DNA from: Methylomonas sp.
GTDB lineage: Bacteria; Pseudomonadota; Gammaproteobacteria; Methylococcales; Methylomonadaceae
DNA: 22,437 bases
Reading direction: 5' to 3'
Assembly: GCA_026990815.1 (NCBI GenBank)
Contig: JALXCS010000083.1
Coordinates: 2,475 to 24,911 of the forward strand
Below the pieces are notes generated by a model. The model searched no databases. It saw only the letters and a list, made by a program, of their open reading frames with translations, and was not told the origin of the DNA. Positions within the stretch are counted from its first letter, which is position 1. Every line of letters starts with the position of its first letter. Shown one piece after another: positions 7,425-14,388 of the stretch. The position numbers were made by a program, and so were the translations under genes.

Positions 7425-7746
7425 GGTCGCTTTGTTTCTCTGTCAGATTCGAAGCTTCCTCGATGACCTTGTCTTTTAGCCGGTTAATAGAATCAAGAGG
7501 CCGGGCCAAATTGTTCTTTAATTTCTCAAATTCTTCCAGTTTTGCTTGTTGTTCTTTCAGTGTTTGTCGAAGTTCCTCCGCCTGCAATTCCTGCCTGATT
7601 TCAGATTTGACATTCTGCACCATATTCCGAGTTTTACCGACCCAAAAGCCAGCAATACGGGCCGCCTTGGGCAATCGCTCGGGCCCAATAACAATCAAAC
7701 TCACCAATCCGACCAGGCACAACTCCCAAAAGCCAATATCAAACAT
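7417..7746 (-). CDS. tatB: Sec-independent translocase protein TatB
   Basis: A 109-residue single-pass component that forms the substrate receptor with TatC. It begins MFDIGFWELCLVGLVSLIVI, ending at the hinge GPERLP, which is specific for TatB rather than TatA. An amphipathic helix (KAARIAGFWVGKTRNMVQN) and a charged coiled tail with LQAEELRQTLKEQQAKLEEF follow. It lies 3 bases after tatA and overlaps tatC by 8 bases. Confidence 0.95.
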   Translation of the reverse strand: MFDIGFWELCLVGLVSLIVIGPERLPKAARIAGFWVGKTRNMVQNVKSEIRQELQAEELRQTLKEQQAKLEEFEKLKNNLARPLDSINRLKDKVIEEASNLTEKQSDHD

Positions 7747-7749
7747 GAC

Positions 7750-7968
7750 TTAAACTTTATCCTGTTCCTTTTTAGAGGTCACTTCGCCATCCAAAGTCTC
7801 GCCGTCACCATCGGTTAACTTATTTTCATTTTCTCCATCTTTGACCGCGGATCGAAACCCTTTAATTGCACTGCCTAGGTCACCACCGAGATTGCGTAAC
7901 CGTTTTGTGCCAAACAACAACACAACAATGGCTAAAATAATAACTAATTGCGTAATACTAATACCCAT
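7750..7968 (-). CDS. tatA: Sec-independent translocase protein TatA
   Basis: A 72-residue protein that oligomerises to form the twin-arginine export path. It has one N-terminal membrane helix (ITQLVIILAIVVLLFG), the FGTKRLRNLGGDLGSAIKGF hinge and amphipathic helix, and a short acidic tail, as expected for TatA. It follows hisE by 52 bases. The Shine-Dalgarno CGGAG is 7 bases before the ATG and sits in the loop of a small hairpin (7970-7985). Confidence 0.95.
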   Translation of the reverse strand: MGISITQLVIILAIVVLLFGTKRLRNLGGDLGSAIKGFRSAVKDGENENKLTDGDGETLDGEVTSKKEQDKV

Positions 7969-7969
7969 T

Positions 7970-7985
7970 TATAACTCCGGTTATA
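7970..7985 (-). promoter_or_regulatory. Hairpin presenting the tatA ribosome-binding site
   Basis: Inverted repeat TATAAC / GTTATA around the tetranucleotide CGGA on the minus strand. The tatA Shine-Dalgarno (CGGAG) falls in the loop and the first stem base pair, just before the ATG at 7968. The six-pair stem is AT-rich and weak. Whether it tunes tatA translation relative to the upstream his genes is only a possibility. Confidence 0.3.
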
Positions 7986-8020
7986 GACCAAAAAGTAAAG
8001 AACCTTCAGTCATTTGAATG

Positions 8021-8338
8021 TTAATTTTTTCGCTGTGCTTTTTCTTCCAGCCCAGAAAGACCGAAACGGTGCTGTAACTCCTGTAACACATCATCTGGCC
8101 CCAGCCCCTGATCGGCAAGCATGACCATACAATGAAACCACAAATCTGCTGTTTCATAAATAATTTGCTGCTTGTCTCCTTCTTTGGCTGCAATAATTGT
8201 TTCTGCCGCTTCCTCACCAACTTTTTTTAATATCTGGTTCAAGCCCTTAGCGTACAGACCCGCTACATATGAGCTATCTGCCGACTCCTGCTTACGCTGC
8301 TCCAGAACTTGTGCTAATTCTTGTAATATCCCGCTCAT
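8021..8338 (-). CDS. hisE: Phosphoribosyl-ATP pyrophosphatase
   Basis: HisE hydrolyses phosphoribosyl-ATP to phosphoribosyl-AMP, the second step of histidine synthesis. The 105-residue protein has the MazG-like metal motif KKVGEEAAETIIAAK (E42, E43, E46) and YETADLWFHCMVML (E62, D65). It is a separate protein rather than the HisIE fusion found in enterobacteria. Its ATG overlaps the hisI stop by 4 bases (ATGA). Confidence 0.95.
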   Translation of the reverse strand: MSGILQELAQVLEQRKQESADSSYVAGLYAKGLNQILKKVGEEAAETIIAAKEGDKQQIIYETADLWFHCMVMLADQGLGPDDVLQELQHRFGLSGLEEKAQRKN

Positions 8339-8733
8339 GACTTTTTCTTATAAATCAACTTCGGATCTTTTAAGACCGGTTCATTCTTGATCCATCGATC
8401 ATCAATCAATTTCCGGAAAAAACAACTTTCCCTACCGGTATGACAAGCAATTCCACCTTCCTGTTCAATTTTTAACAAAATCACATCCTTATCACAATCC
8501 AGTAATATTTCTTTAACTTTTTGCCGATTACCGGAACTTTCACCTTTCCGCCACAATTTTTGTCTCGATCTAGACCAATAGACGGCATATCCCTTTTGGG
8601 CCGTTAATGACAATGATTCGGCATTCATCCAGGCAAACATCAATACTTTGCCGGTTGTTTCCTGTTGTGCAATTACAGGAACCAGGCCTTCATTGGTCCA
8701 TCGAATCTCATCTAGCCAGGCGCTATTGATCAT
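8335..8733 (-). CDS. hisI: Phosphoribosyl-AMP cyclohydrolase
   Basis: HisI opens the purine ring of phosphoribosyl-AMP, step three of histidine synthesis. The 132-residue protein shows VLMFAWMNAESL, YWSRSRQKLWRKGESSGN, and the metal-binding cysteines and aspartates in LDCDKDV (C80) and ACHTGRESCFF (C97, C104). It overlaps hisF upstream and hisE downstream by 4 bases each, a tightly coupled arrangement that matches successive reactions. Confidence 0.96.
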   Translation of the reverse strand: MINSAWLDEIRWTNEGLVPVIAQQETTGKVLMFAWMNAESLSLTAQKGYAVYWSRSRQKLWRKGESSGNRQKVKEILLDCDKDVILLKIEQEGGIACHTGRESCFFRKLIDDRWIKNEPVLKDPKLIYKKKS

Positions 8734-9506
8734 ATAAAACGCACCTCGATGCCTCGATCCGCCATATATTGTTTTGCTTGTTGAATGCTATATTCAGCAA
8801 AATGAAATATACTAGCCGCCAGAACTGCATCTGCCTTGCCTTCAATTACACCTTCAGTAAGATGCTCAAGATTACCCACCCCGCCAGAAGCAATAACCGG
8901 CACAACAACTGCTTCGCTAATTGCTCTGGTTAAGTGTAGGTCAAATCCTTTTTTTGTACCATCGCGGTCCATACTGGTCAGCAAAATTTCGCCGGCACCA
9001 AAATCCACCATTTTTTTTGCCCAGGCTATAGCATCAATTCCGGTTGCTTTTCGTCCACCATGCGTAAATATTTCCCATCGCTGCGCTTCGCCAGGCCGAC
9101 TAACCTGCTTGGCATCAATTGCCACTACAATGCACTGGGAACCAAAACGCTCGGCGGCTTCTTTTACAAATTCCGGATTGGCAACAGCTGCACTGTTAAT
9201 TCCAACTTTATCTGCACCTGCGTTCAACATTCTGCGGATATCATCAACAGTTCTAATTCCTCCCCCCACTGTTAAAGGGATAAAAACTTCGCTTGCGACT
9301 TCTTCAACAACATGAATGATGGTATCCCTATCGTGATGGGTTGCCGTTATATCAAGAAAAGTAATTTCATCGGCACCCTCACTATCATAACGCCTGGCTA
9401 CTTCTACTGGATCGCCTGCATCGCGAATATCGACAAACTGAACTCCCTTGACGACTCGGCCATCATCAACATCAAGACACGGAATAATTCGTGTAGCCAG
9501 TCCCAT
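8730..9506 (-). CDS. hisF: Imidazole glycerol phosphate synthase, cyclase subunit
   Basis: HisF, with HisH, turns PRFAR and ammonia into imidazole glycerol phosphate and AICAR. The 258-residue TIM barrel has RIIPCLDVDDGRVVKGVQF with catalytic D12, AIDAKQV with catalytic D131, the phosphate-binding TVGGGIR and IASGGVG loops, and the C-terminal GIEVRFI. The gene is 7 bases after hisA and overlaps hisI by 4. Confidence 0.97.
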   Translation of the reverse strand: MGLATRIIPCLDVDDGRVVKGVQFVDIRDAGDPVEVARRYDSEGADEITFLDITATHHDRDTIIHVVEEVASEVFIPLTVGGGIRTVDDIRRMLNAGADKVGINSAAVANPEFVKEAAERFGSQCIVVAIDAKQVSRPGEAQRWEIFTHGGRKATGIDAIAWAKKMVDFGAGEILLTSMDRDGTKKGFDLHLTRAISEAVVVPVIASGGVGNLEHLTEGVIEGKADAVLAASIFHFAEYSIQQAKQYMADRGIEVRFI

Positions 9507-9513
9507 AGTTACC

Positions 9514-10245
9514 TCAATAAGTTTGTGCTAATTTTTCAGCTTCAGCAAAATCTAGAGTCCCCTCATAAATTGCCCGGCCAGTAATAGCGCCCATAATACC
9601 TTCATCAGCCACTTCGCCCAGTGCCTTAATATCTTCTATATTTGTTATGCCGCCGGATGCTATAACTGGAATATGAATAGCTTTTGCCAGCTTCATAGTT
9701 GACTCAACATTCACTCCTGACATCATCCCGTCTCTGGATATATCCGTATAAATAATTGCTTCTACACCATCTGCCTCAAATTTTTGGGCCATATCAATGA
9801 CATCATGTCGTGATAATTTCGACCAGCCATCAATGGCTACCTTACCATCTTTTGCATCCAGACCAACAATAATATGACCTGGAAATTCCACCGCTACATC
9901 GCTGACAAAATGCGGTTCACTAACTGCTTTGGTTCCGATAATAACGAACTGAACACCTGCTTCAAGATATCCCTGAATAGTATCTTCATCCCGAATTCCG
10001 CCACCAACCTGTATTGGTACATCAGGATAAGCCTTTGCAATATTTTGAATTATTTCTGCATTTTTGGGTTTTCCGGCAAAAGCGCCATCAAGATCAACCA
10101 AATGTATCCTTTTGGCGCCAGCATCAACCCATTTTCCAGCCACGGCAACAGGGTCATCTGAAAACACCGTATCGTCTTCCATACGCCCTTGGCGCAATCG
10201 CACACACTTTCCTTCTTTCAAATCAATCGCAGGTATCAGCAACAT
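9514..10245 (-). CDS. hisA: ProFAR isomerase
   Basis: HisA isomerises ProFAR to PRFAR through an Amadori rearrangement. The 243-residue barrel begins LLIPAIDLKEGKCVRLRQG with catalytic D8. It has VGLDAKDG with D130, and the phosphate loops VGGGIRDED and IASGGITN. It is paralogous to the neighbouring HisF, as in all bacteria. It lies 30 bases after hisH with GAGG upstream of the ATG. Confidence 0.97.
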   Translation of the reverse strand: MLLIPAIDLKEGKCVRLRQGRMEDDTVFSDDPVAVAGKWVDAGAKRIHLVDLDGAFAGKPKNAEIIQNIAKAYPDVPIQVGGGIRDEDTIQGYLEAGVQFVIIGTKAVSEPHFVSDVAVEFPGHIIVGLDAKDGKVAIDGWSKLSRHDVIDMAQKFEADGVEAIIYTDISRDGMMSGVNVESTMKLAKAIHIPVIASGGITNIEDIKALGEVADEGIMGAITGRAIYEGTLDFAEAEKLAQTY

Positions 10246-10275
10246 CTTATTTACAACCTCAAACTAAAATAATTG

Positions 10276-10923
10276 TCAGAACGAACCGTCCCACTGTAAA
10301 AAATTTTGCAGTAATTGCAAACCAGCAACATGGCTTTTCTCCGGATGAAATTGTACCGCAAAAATATTTTTCCAAGCTAACGCGCAGCAAAAAGTATTAG
10401 GATAATCTGTGGTTCCGGCGATTACTGATTCATCATCAGGCCTAGCAAAATAGCTATGAACAAAATAAAACCGACTTTTTGCAGCAATCTTGTTCCATAA
10501 CGGATGATTAAATCTCTGCTCTACCTGGTTCCAGCCCATATGAGGAATTTTCAATCTGTTACCATTTTCCATCTCAAGTGACAGGGGAAAATGAATAACT
10601 TCCCCAGGAATTAGATCCAGACATTTTGTGCCATTATTTTCTTCGCTGTAGGTAAGTAAAGCCTGCATTCCAAGACAGATACCTAAAAGTGGCTTACCAC
10701 TATGGACAGTTTTTAGAATTACTTCATCAAGACCTGATTGGCGTAAAGCATTCACACAATCTCGAATGGCACCCACACCAGGGAATACCACCCTATCTGA
10801 TTGTAGTATTTGGTTTTTTTTAGAGGTTACTCTGATATTGGTATTGGGTGCGACATGTTGTAAGGCTTTGGTAATAGAATGTAAATTACCCATGCCATAG
10901 TCGATAACGGCTACTGAATTCAT
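10276..10923 (-). CDS. hisH: Imidazole glycerol phosphate synthase, glutaminase subunit
   Basis: HisH hydrolyses glutamine and channels ammonia to HisF. The 215-residue class I amidotransferase has VAVIDYGMGNLHSI at its start, the nucleophile C83 in LLGICLGMQAL, and H193-E195 in VQFHPEKS, a full catalytic triad. It lies between hisB (12 bases upstream) and hisA in the core hisBHAF block. Confidence 0.97.
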   Translation of the reverse strand: MNSVAVIDYGMGNLHSITKALQHVAPNTNIRVTSKKNQILQSDRVVFPGVGAIRDCVNALRQSGLDEVILKTVHSGKPLLGICLGMQALLTYSEENNGTKCLDLIPGEVIHFPLSLEMENGNRLKIPHMGWNQVEQRFNHPLWNKIAAKSRFYFVHSYFARPDDESVIAGTTDYPNTFCCALAWKNIFAVQFHPEKSHVAGLQLLQNFLQWDGSF

Positions 10924-10935
10924 AAGTCTTTGAAA

Positions 10936-11529
10936 TTATAAACTGCCTTTGGTTGAGGGCATGATACCTGTCATTCTTGGATCAGGAGTAATCGCCATAC
11001 GAATTGCGCGTCCAAGCGCTTTAAATATGGTTTCTGCAATATGATGGGCATTCACACCTTTGAGATTATCAATATGTAGAGAAACTCCCGCATGATTGAC
11101 AAACCCCTGAAAAAACTCACGAAATAAATCAACATCGAAGCTACCTATCATTCCACGAGTAAACTCCACATCATAAAATAATCCAGGTCTTCCAGAAAAA
11201 TCAATAACAACCCTGGATAACGCTTCGTCTAAAGGCACATAAGCATATCCATAACGAAAGATCCCTATTTTATCCCCTAATGCTTCAGAAAACGCCTTCC
11301 CCAGCGTAATTCCAATGTCTTCTACGGTGTGATGGGCATCAATATGCAAATCGCCATGGGCTTCAATGGTTATATCAATTAAACCATGCCTGGCCACTTG
11401 ATCCAGCATGTGTTCCAGAAAAGCAACACCAGTATCAAAGCTAGACTTTCCCGAACCATCGAGATTTATCTCTATCCTGATTTGTGTTTCTAGTGTATTA
11501 CGCTCAATTTGAGCTATTCGTTGATCCAT
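10936..11529 (-). CDS. hisB: Imidazoleglycerol-phosphate dehydratase
   Basis: HisB dehydrates imidazole glycerol phosphate to imidazole acetol phosphate. The 197-residue monofunctional form lacks the phosphatase domain of the enterobacterial HisB. The manganese-binding repeats are clear: FLEHMLDQVARHG, DAHHTVEDIGI (H66, H67, E70) and AHHIAETIFKALGRA, with the end RMTGIMPSTKGSL. It is the first gene of the his-tat unit. Its ATG lacks an obvious Shine-Dalgarno. Confidence 0.96.
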   Translation of the reverse strand: MDQRIAQIERNTLETQIRIEINLDGSGKSSFDTGVAFLEHMLDQVARHGLIDITIEAHGDLHIDAHHTVEDIGITLGKAFSEALGDKIGIFRYGYAYVPLDEALSRVVIDFSGRPGLFYDVEFTRGMIGSFDVDLFREFFQGFVNHAGVSLHIDNLKGVNAHHIAETIFKALGRAIRMAITPDPRMTGIMPSTKGSL

Positions 11530-11567
11530 AAGTTAATAAAATACCAATGTGCATTTTGTATTGTCAT

Positions 11568-11596
11568 AGTGTATTGAGTTTATGGATATTCTACAA
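11568..11596 (-). promoter_or_regulatory. Possible promoter of the his-tat unit
   Basis: On the minus strand TTGTAG, a 17-bp spacer and TACACT (4/6 to each consensus) would give a start near 11561 and a leader of about 31 bases before hisB. This is a moderate match in AT-rich sequence. No His-rich leader peptide or attenuator was seen. A perfect palindrome lies upstream, centred near -69 to the predicted start. Confidence 0.35.
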
Positions 11597-11622
11597 CGAT
11601 TTTAAAGTATCAATAAATCAAC

Positions 11623-11638
11623 ACATACCTCGGTATGT
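11623..11638. promoter_or_regulatory. 16-bp perfect palindrome, possible operator
   Basis: ACATACC-TC-GGTATGT has two 7-base arms that are exact inverted repeats with a 2-base centre. It lies between the putative his promoter (minus) and the structured RNA region (plus). Short spacing and perfect symmetry fit a dimeric regulator site better than an RNA hairpin. I do not recognise the cognate regulator. Confidence 0.4.
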
Positions 11639-11713
11639 AGTCAAACTCCTACGCACATTTCCTCTATAGCCTGCTTTTTTTTCACTCTGAATTTGTCAAA
11701 CTACATCTGTCGG

Positions 11714-11860
11714 AATGAGGGTGGAAATGCTGGGTTAGCCCAGTAAAGACCAAGCCAACCTGATCTGACGTTCCAGAGTCCCGGCAGCTCTTGCCAAGAC
11801 TCTAAAATTATTACCCTGAAAAACTATACAGCCTCCGCAGTTCGGGAGGCTTTTTTTCTT
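11714..11860 (+). ncRNA. Candidate structured small RNA with own terminator
   Basis: Three hairpins lie in series on the plus strand. The first has stem CTGGG / CCCAG with loop TTAG (11730-11743). The second has outer stem AGAGTC / GACTCT, a symmetric CC/AA internal loop and inner stem GGCA / TGCC (11775-11803). The third is a 7-bp stem followed by seven T's (11830-11857). AGGGT near 11718 could also pair with ACCCT near 11813. A weak promoter, TTTTCA-17-TACATC (11679-11707), would start near 11714 and give an RNA of about 145 nt. No open frame explains the sequence, and T-tracts follow the hairpins only in the plus direction. I do not recognise the family. The 5' end is uncertain; the 3' end is better supported. 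Confidence 0.5.
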
Positions 11861-13647
11861 TCATGTTCTTTAAGTAATTTTTTCCGCAGACGAATTGATT
11901 GCGGCGTTACCTCCACCAATTCATCTTCATCGATAAATTCCAGTGCCTGCTCAAGAGTCATTTTTTGAATAGGCGTCAAAATCAGGTTTTCATCCGTCCC
12001 AGCCGCACGTATATTAGTCAATTGCTTGGCTTTGGTAGGATTAACAGCCAAATCATTAGCCCGGGAATGGATTCCAACCAGCATACCTTCATAAACCTCG
12101 TCGCCATGAACCAAAAATAATTCACCCCGATTTTGTAGATTAAATAAGGCAAAAGCCAAGGCTTTACCAGCCACCATTGAAACTAAGACACCTCGTTGCC
12201 GCTCCCCAACAGTACCTTTTTTCATCGGTCCATAATGATCAAAAACATGATAAAGCAGACCAGAACCTGATGTCGCTGTCATAAACTCTGTCTGGAAACC
12301 AATCAGGCCTCTAGAAGGCATCATATATTCCAGACGAATTCTGCCTTTGCCATCGGGGATCATGTTCAGCAAATCACCTTTCCGCTCACCTAGTTTCTCC
12401 ATAATAGCACCTTGATGCTGCTCTTCCACTTCAATGGTGACCAATTCAAATGGCTCGCTTAACTCACCATCAATTTCCTTGATAATGACCTCGGGACGGG
12501 AAACCCCCAATTCAAAACCTTCCCGCCGCATGTTTTCAATTAATACCGACAAATGCAACTCACCTCGCCCGGAAACTTTAAATTTGTCAGGATCAGCAGT
12601 ATTTTCAACTCGCAGGGCAACATTATGCTGCAATTCTTTATCCAAGCGGTCACGAATCTGCCTGGAAGTCACATATTTACCTTCCCGTCCGGCAAAAGGG
12701 GAAGTATTAACCTGAAAGGTCATACTCACCGTTGGCTCATCAACAGTCAAAGCAGTTAAGGCTTCCGGCGCATCAGGATGACAAAGTGTGTCGGAAATCT
12801 CCAGTTTATCAATGCCGGTAAAGGCAATAATATCGCCAGCAGATGCTTGTGAAACCTCCACTCGATCTAAACCATGAAATCCAAAAATTTGCAGCATTCT
12901 GGCGTTTCGTTGACCACCTCCGCGATTGACCAAAGTTAACGGCATATTGGTTTTTACCGTTCCTCGCTGAATTCTTCCGATACCGATCACCCCTACATAG
13001 GAGTTATAATCCAGACTGATGACCTGCATTTGAAACGGACCATCCACATCCACACCGGGGGGACTCACTTTTTCCACAATAGTTTCAAATAATGGCATCA
13101 TATCACCACTTCTAGCCTGATCATCCAGATTTGCATAGCCATTAAGCGCTGAAGTATAAATTATAGGGAAGTCCAGTTGTTCGTCCGTAGCTCCAAGGCG
13201 ATCAAATAAATCAAAAGTTTGATCTATGACCCAATCAGGCCTCGCCCCATGGCGATCAATTTTATTGATGACCACAATGGGTTTTAGCCCCAAAGCAAAT
13301 GCTTTTTGGGTCACAAACCGAGTTTGCGGCATAGGCCCATCAACCGCATCCACAAGCAACAATACCGAATCAACCATCGACAAAACGCGCTCAACTTCAC
13401 CACCAAAATCTGCGTGCCCAGGAGTATCAACAATATTGATATGATAACCATTCCAGTCTATAGCAGTATTTTTCGCCAAAATGGTAATGCCTCTTTCTTT
13501 TTCCAGATCATTGGAATCCATAATCCTTTCGGATACTTTTTCGTGATCGGCAAAAGTACCAGATTGTTGTAATAATTTATCAACCAGCGTGGTTTTACCG
13601 TGGTCAACATGGGCAATAATTGCAATATTTCTTAATTTCTCTATCAC
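11824..13647 (-). CDS. typA: Translational GTPase TypA/BipA
   Basis: A ribosome-associated GTPase of the EF-G superfamily involved in 50S assembly and stress adaptation. The 607-residue protein has all G motifs: AHVDHGKT (residues 12-19), RGITI, DTPGHADF, NKID and the SALN region. An EF-Tu-like domain 2, EF-G-like domains III and V (REGFELGVSRPEV) and the BipA-specific C-terminal domain follow. The start is a GTG at 13647, giving IEKLRNIAIIAHVDHGK directly. A plus-strand intrinsic terminator lies inside its last codons. No convincing promoter was seen in the 138 bases upstream. Confidence 0.97.
   Translation of the reverse strand: MIEKLRNIAIIAHVDHGKTTLVDKLLQQSGTFADHEKVSERIMDSNDLEKERGITILAKNTAIDWNGYHINIVDTPGHADFGGEVERVLSMVDSVLLLVDAVDGPMPQTRFVTQKAFALGLKPIVVINKIDRHGARPDWVIDQTFDLFDRLGATDEQLDFPIIYTSALNGYANLDDQARSGDMMPLFETIVEKVSPPGVDVDGPFQMQVISLDYNSYVGVIGIGRIQRGTVKTNMPLTLVNRGGGQRNARMLQIFGFHGLDRVEVSQASAGDIIAFTGIDKLEISDTLCHPDAPEALTALTVDEPTVSMTFQVNTSPFAGREGKYVTSRQIRDRLDKELQHNVALRVENTADPDKFKVSGRGELHLSVLIENMRREGFELGVSRPEVIIKEIDGELSEPFELVTIEVEEQHQGAIMEKLGERKGDLLNMIPDGKGRIRLEYMMPSRGLIGFQTEFMTATSGSGLLYHVFDHYGPMKKGTVGERQRGVLVSMVAGKALAFALFNLQNRGELFLVHGDEVYEGMLVGIHSRANDLAVNPTKAKQLTNIRAAGTDENLILTPIQKMTLEQALEFIDEDELVEVTPQSIRLRKKLLKEHERKKASRTAEAV
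11830..11860 (+). terminator. Intrinsic terminator on plus strand inside typA 3' end
   Basis: Stem AGCCTCC / GGAGGCT (7 bp, 8-nt loop) followed by TTTTTTTCTT in the plus direction. It coincides with the final codons of typA, which run on the opposite strand. In the typA direction the hairpin is followed by GTATAG before five T's, a poor layout. The site therefore mainly stops plus-strand transcription arriving from the 11530-11823 gap. Confidence 0.65.
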
Positions 13648-13785
13648 TTTGAATTTATAAAAGAATGTTAGGGTTTACCGATCCAATGCCATCACAGATT
13701 GAATCGCCTTTTTTCGCAGAAATGTTTTTCGGGAAGTAATAAGTAACTTGGATAGTTATAAAAAATAACTCTACATAAAAGAATT

Positions 13786-14388
13786 CTAGTCGCTTACTCT
13801 TTTTTGGCCAATAAATTGTGTTTCATTCCTGAACCCGGCAGATAATTTGCCGATTTTTCCATTTTCCTGGTAAAAAACCAAACGAAGCGGAGCAAATAAA
13901 GTTAATAATTCATTTTCTGCCAATAAAAATTCTGGATTATTGGGCCCATCTTCAGTTAATTTTTCCTGATTAAAGGTCTGATAAAAAAGCAGACCTCCTG
14001 GTTTAAGAGCGCTCATTATCCCATCACTTAGCGTACGGTCAAGAAATCTTGCAATAATAATGACATCAAAATTGTAACCCTGAAAACTTTTTGATGTAAT
14101 TTCATTAACTTCCGCTTTAATTGACATAGCTTTTCTTTGTGCAATCCATTGTAATCTCGAAATAGCCACATCAGAAATATCCCAAGCAGTGGTCTGCAAT
14201 CCCTGTTCTGCCAAATAACAGGCATTGGCACCAAGCCCACAAGCCAGATCCAATGCCTCGCCCGAATCCGGCAAAAGGAAATTATGATCTTTTAATACAG
14301 TGGCTGGCTCAGAAAATTGTTTCTGCATTTGCCGATAAATTAAGTTCCATTTCTGCCGAATGGGATGCACAGGACTATTTTCCTTCAT
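13786..14388 (-). CDS. Class I SAM-dependent methyltransferase (TehB-like)
   Basis: A 200-residue Rossmann-fold methyltransferase. Motif I is ALDLACGLGANACYLAEQG (about residues 45-63), the acidic residue binding the SAM ribose is D70 in AWDISD, and LKPGGLLFYQTF is the post-motif strand. It resembles the tellurite-resistance TehB and thiopurine-methyltransferase-like group, but the substrate cannot be told. It overlaps the upstream lysR gene by 14 bases on the same strand, so the two are almost certainly cotranscribed. An AT-only hairpin, not a proper terminator, follows it. Confidence 0.8.
   Translation of the reverse strand: MKENSPVHPIRQKWNLIYRQMQKQFSEPATVLKDHNFLLPDSGEALDLACGLGANACYLAEQGLQTTAWDISDVAISRLQWIAQRKAMSIKAEVNEITSKSFQGYNFDVIIIARFLDRTLSDGIMSALKPGGLLFYQTFNQEKLTEDGPNNPEFLLAENELLTLFAPLRLVFYQENGKIGKLSAGFRNETQFIGQKRVSD

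Noticed and set aside
11640..11670. Short leader frame (MCVGV) after a GAGGA site upstream of hisB as an attenuation peptide
   Set aside because: It contains no histidine codons and no terminator/antiterminator pair follows it.
11694..11699. Perfect TTGACA on the minus strand as a his promoter
   Set aside because: No -10 box at 16-18 bases; the nearest TATAGA is 25 bases away.
11759..11769. CCTGATCTGAC resembling the conserved core of TPP riboswitches
   Set aside because: The CUGAGA motif and the rest of the TPP fold are missing, and no thiamine gene is near. The match is too short.
12434..13572. Plus-strand open frames opposite typA
   Set aside because: They are antisense shadows of a strongly conserved gene and show no family motif or ribosome-binding site.
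13754..13770. AGTTAT/ATAACT inverted repeat after the methyltransferase as a terminator
   Set aside because: The stem is AT-rich with T's in the loop rather than after it, so it does not meet the terminator pattern.
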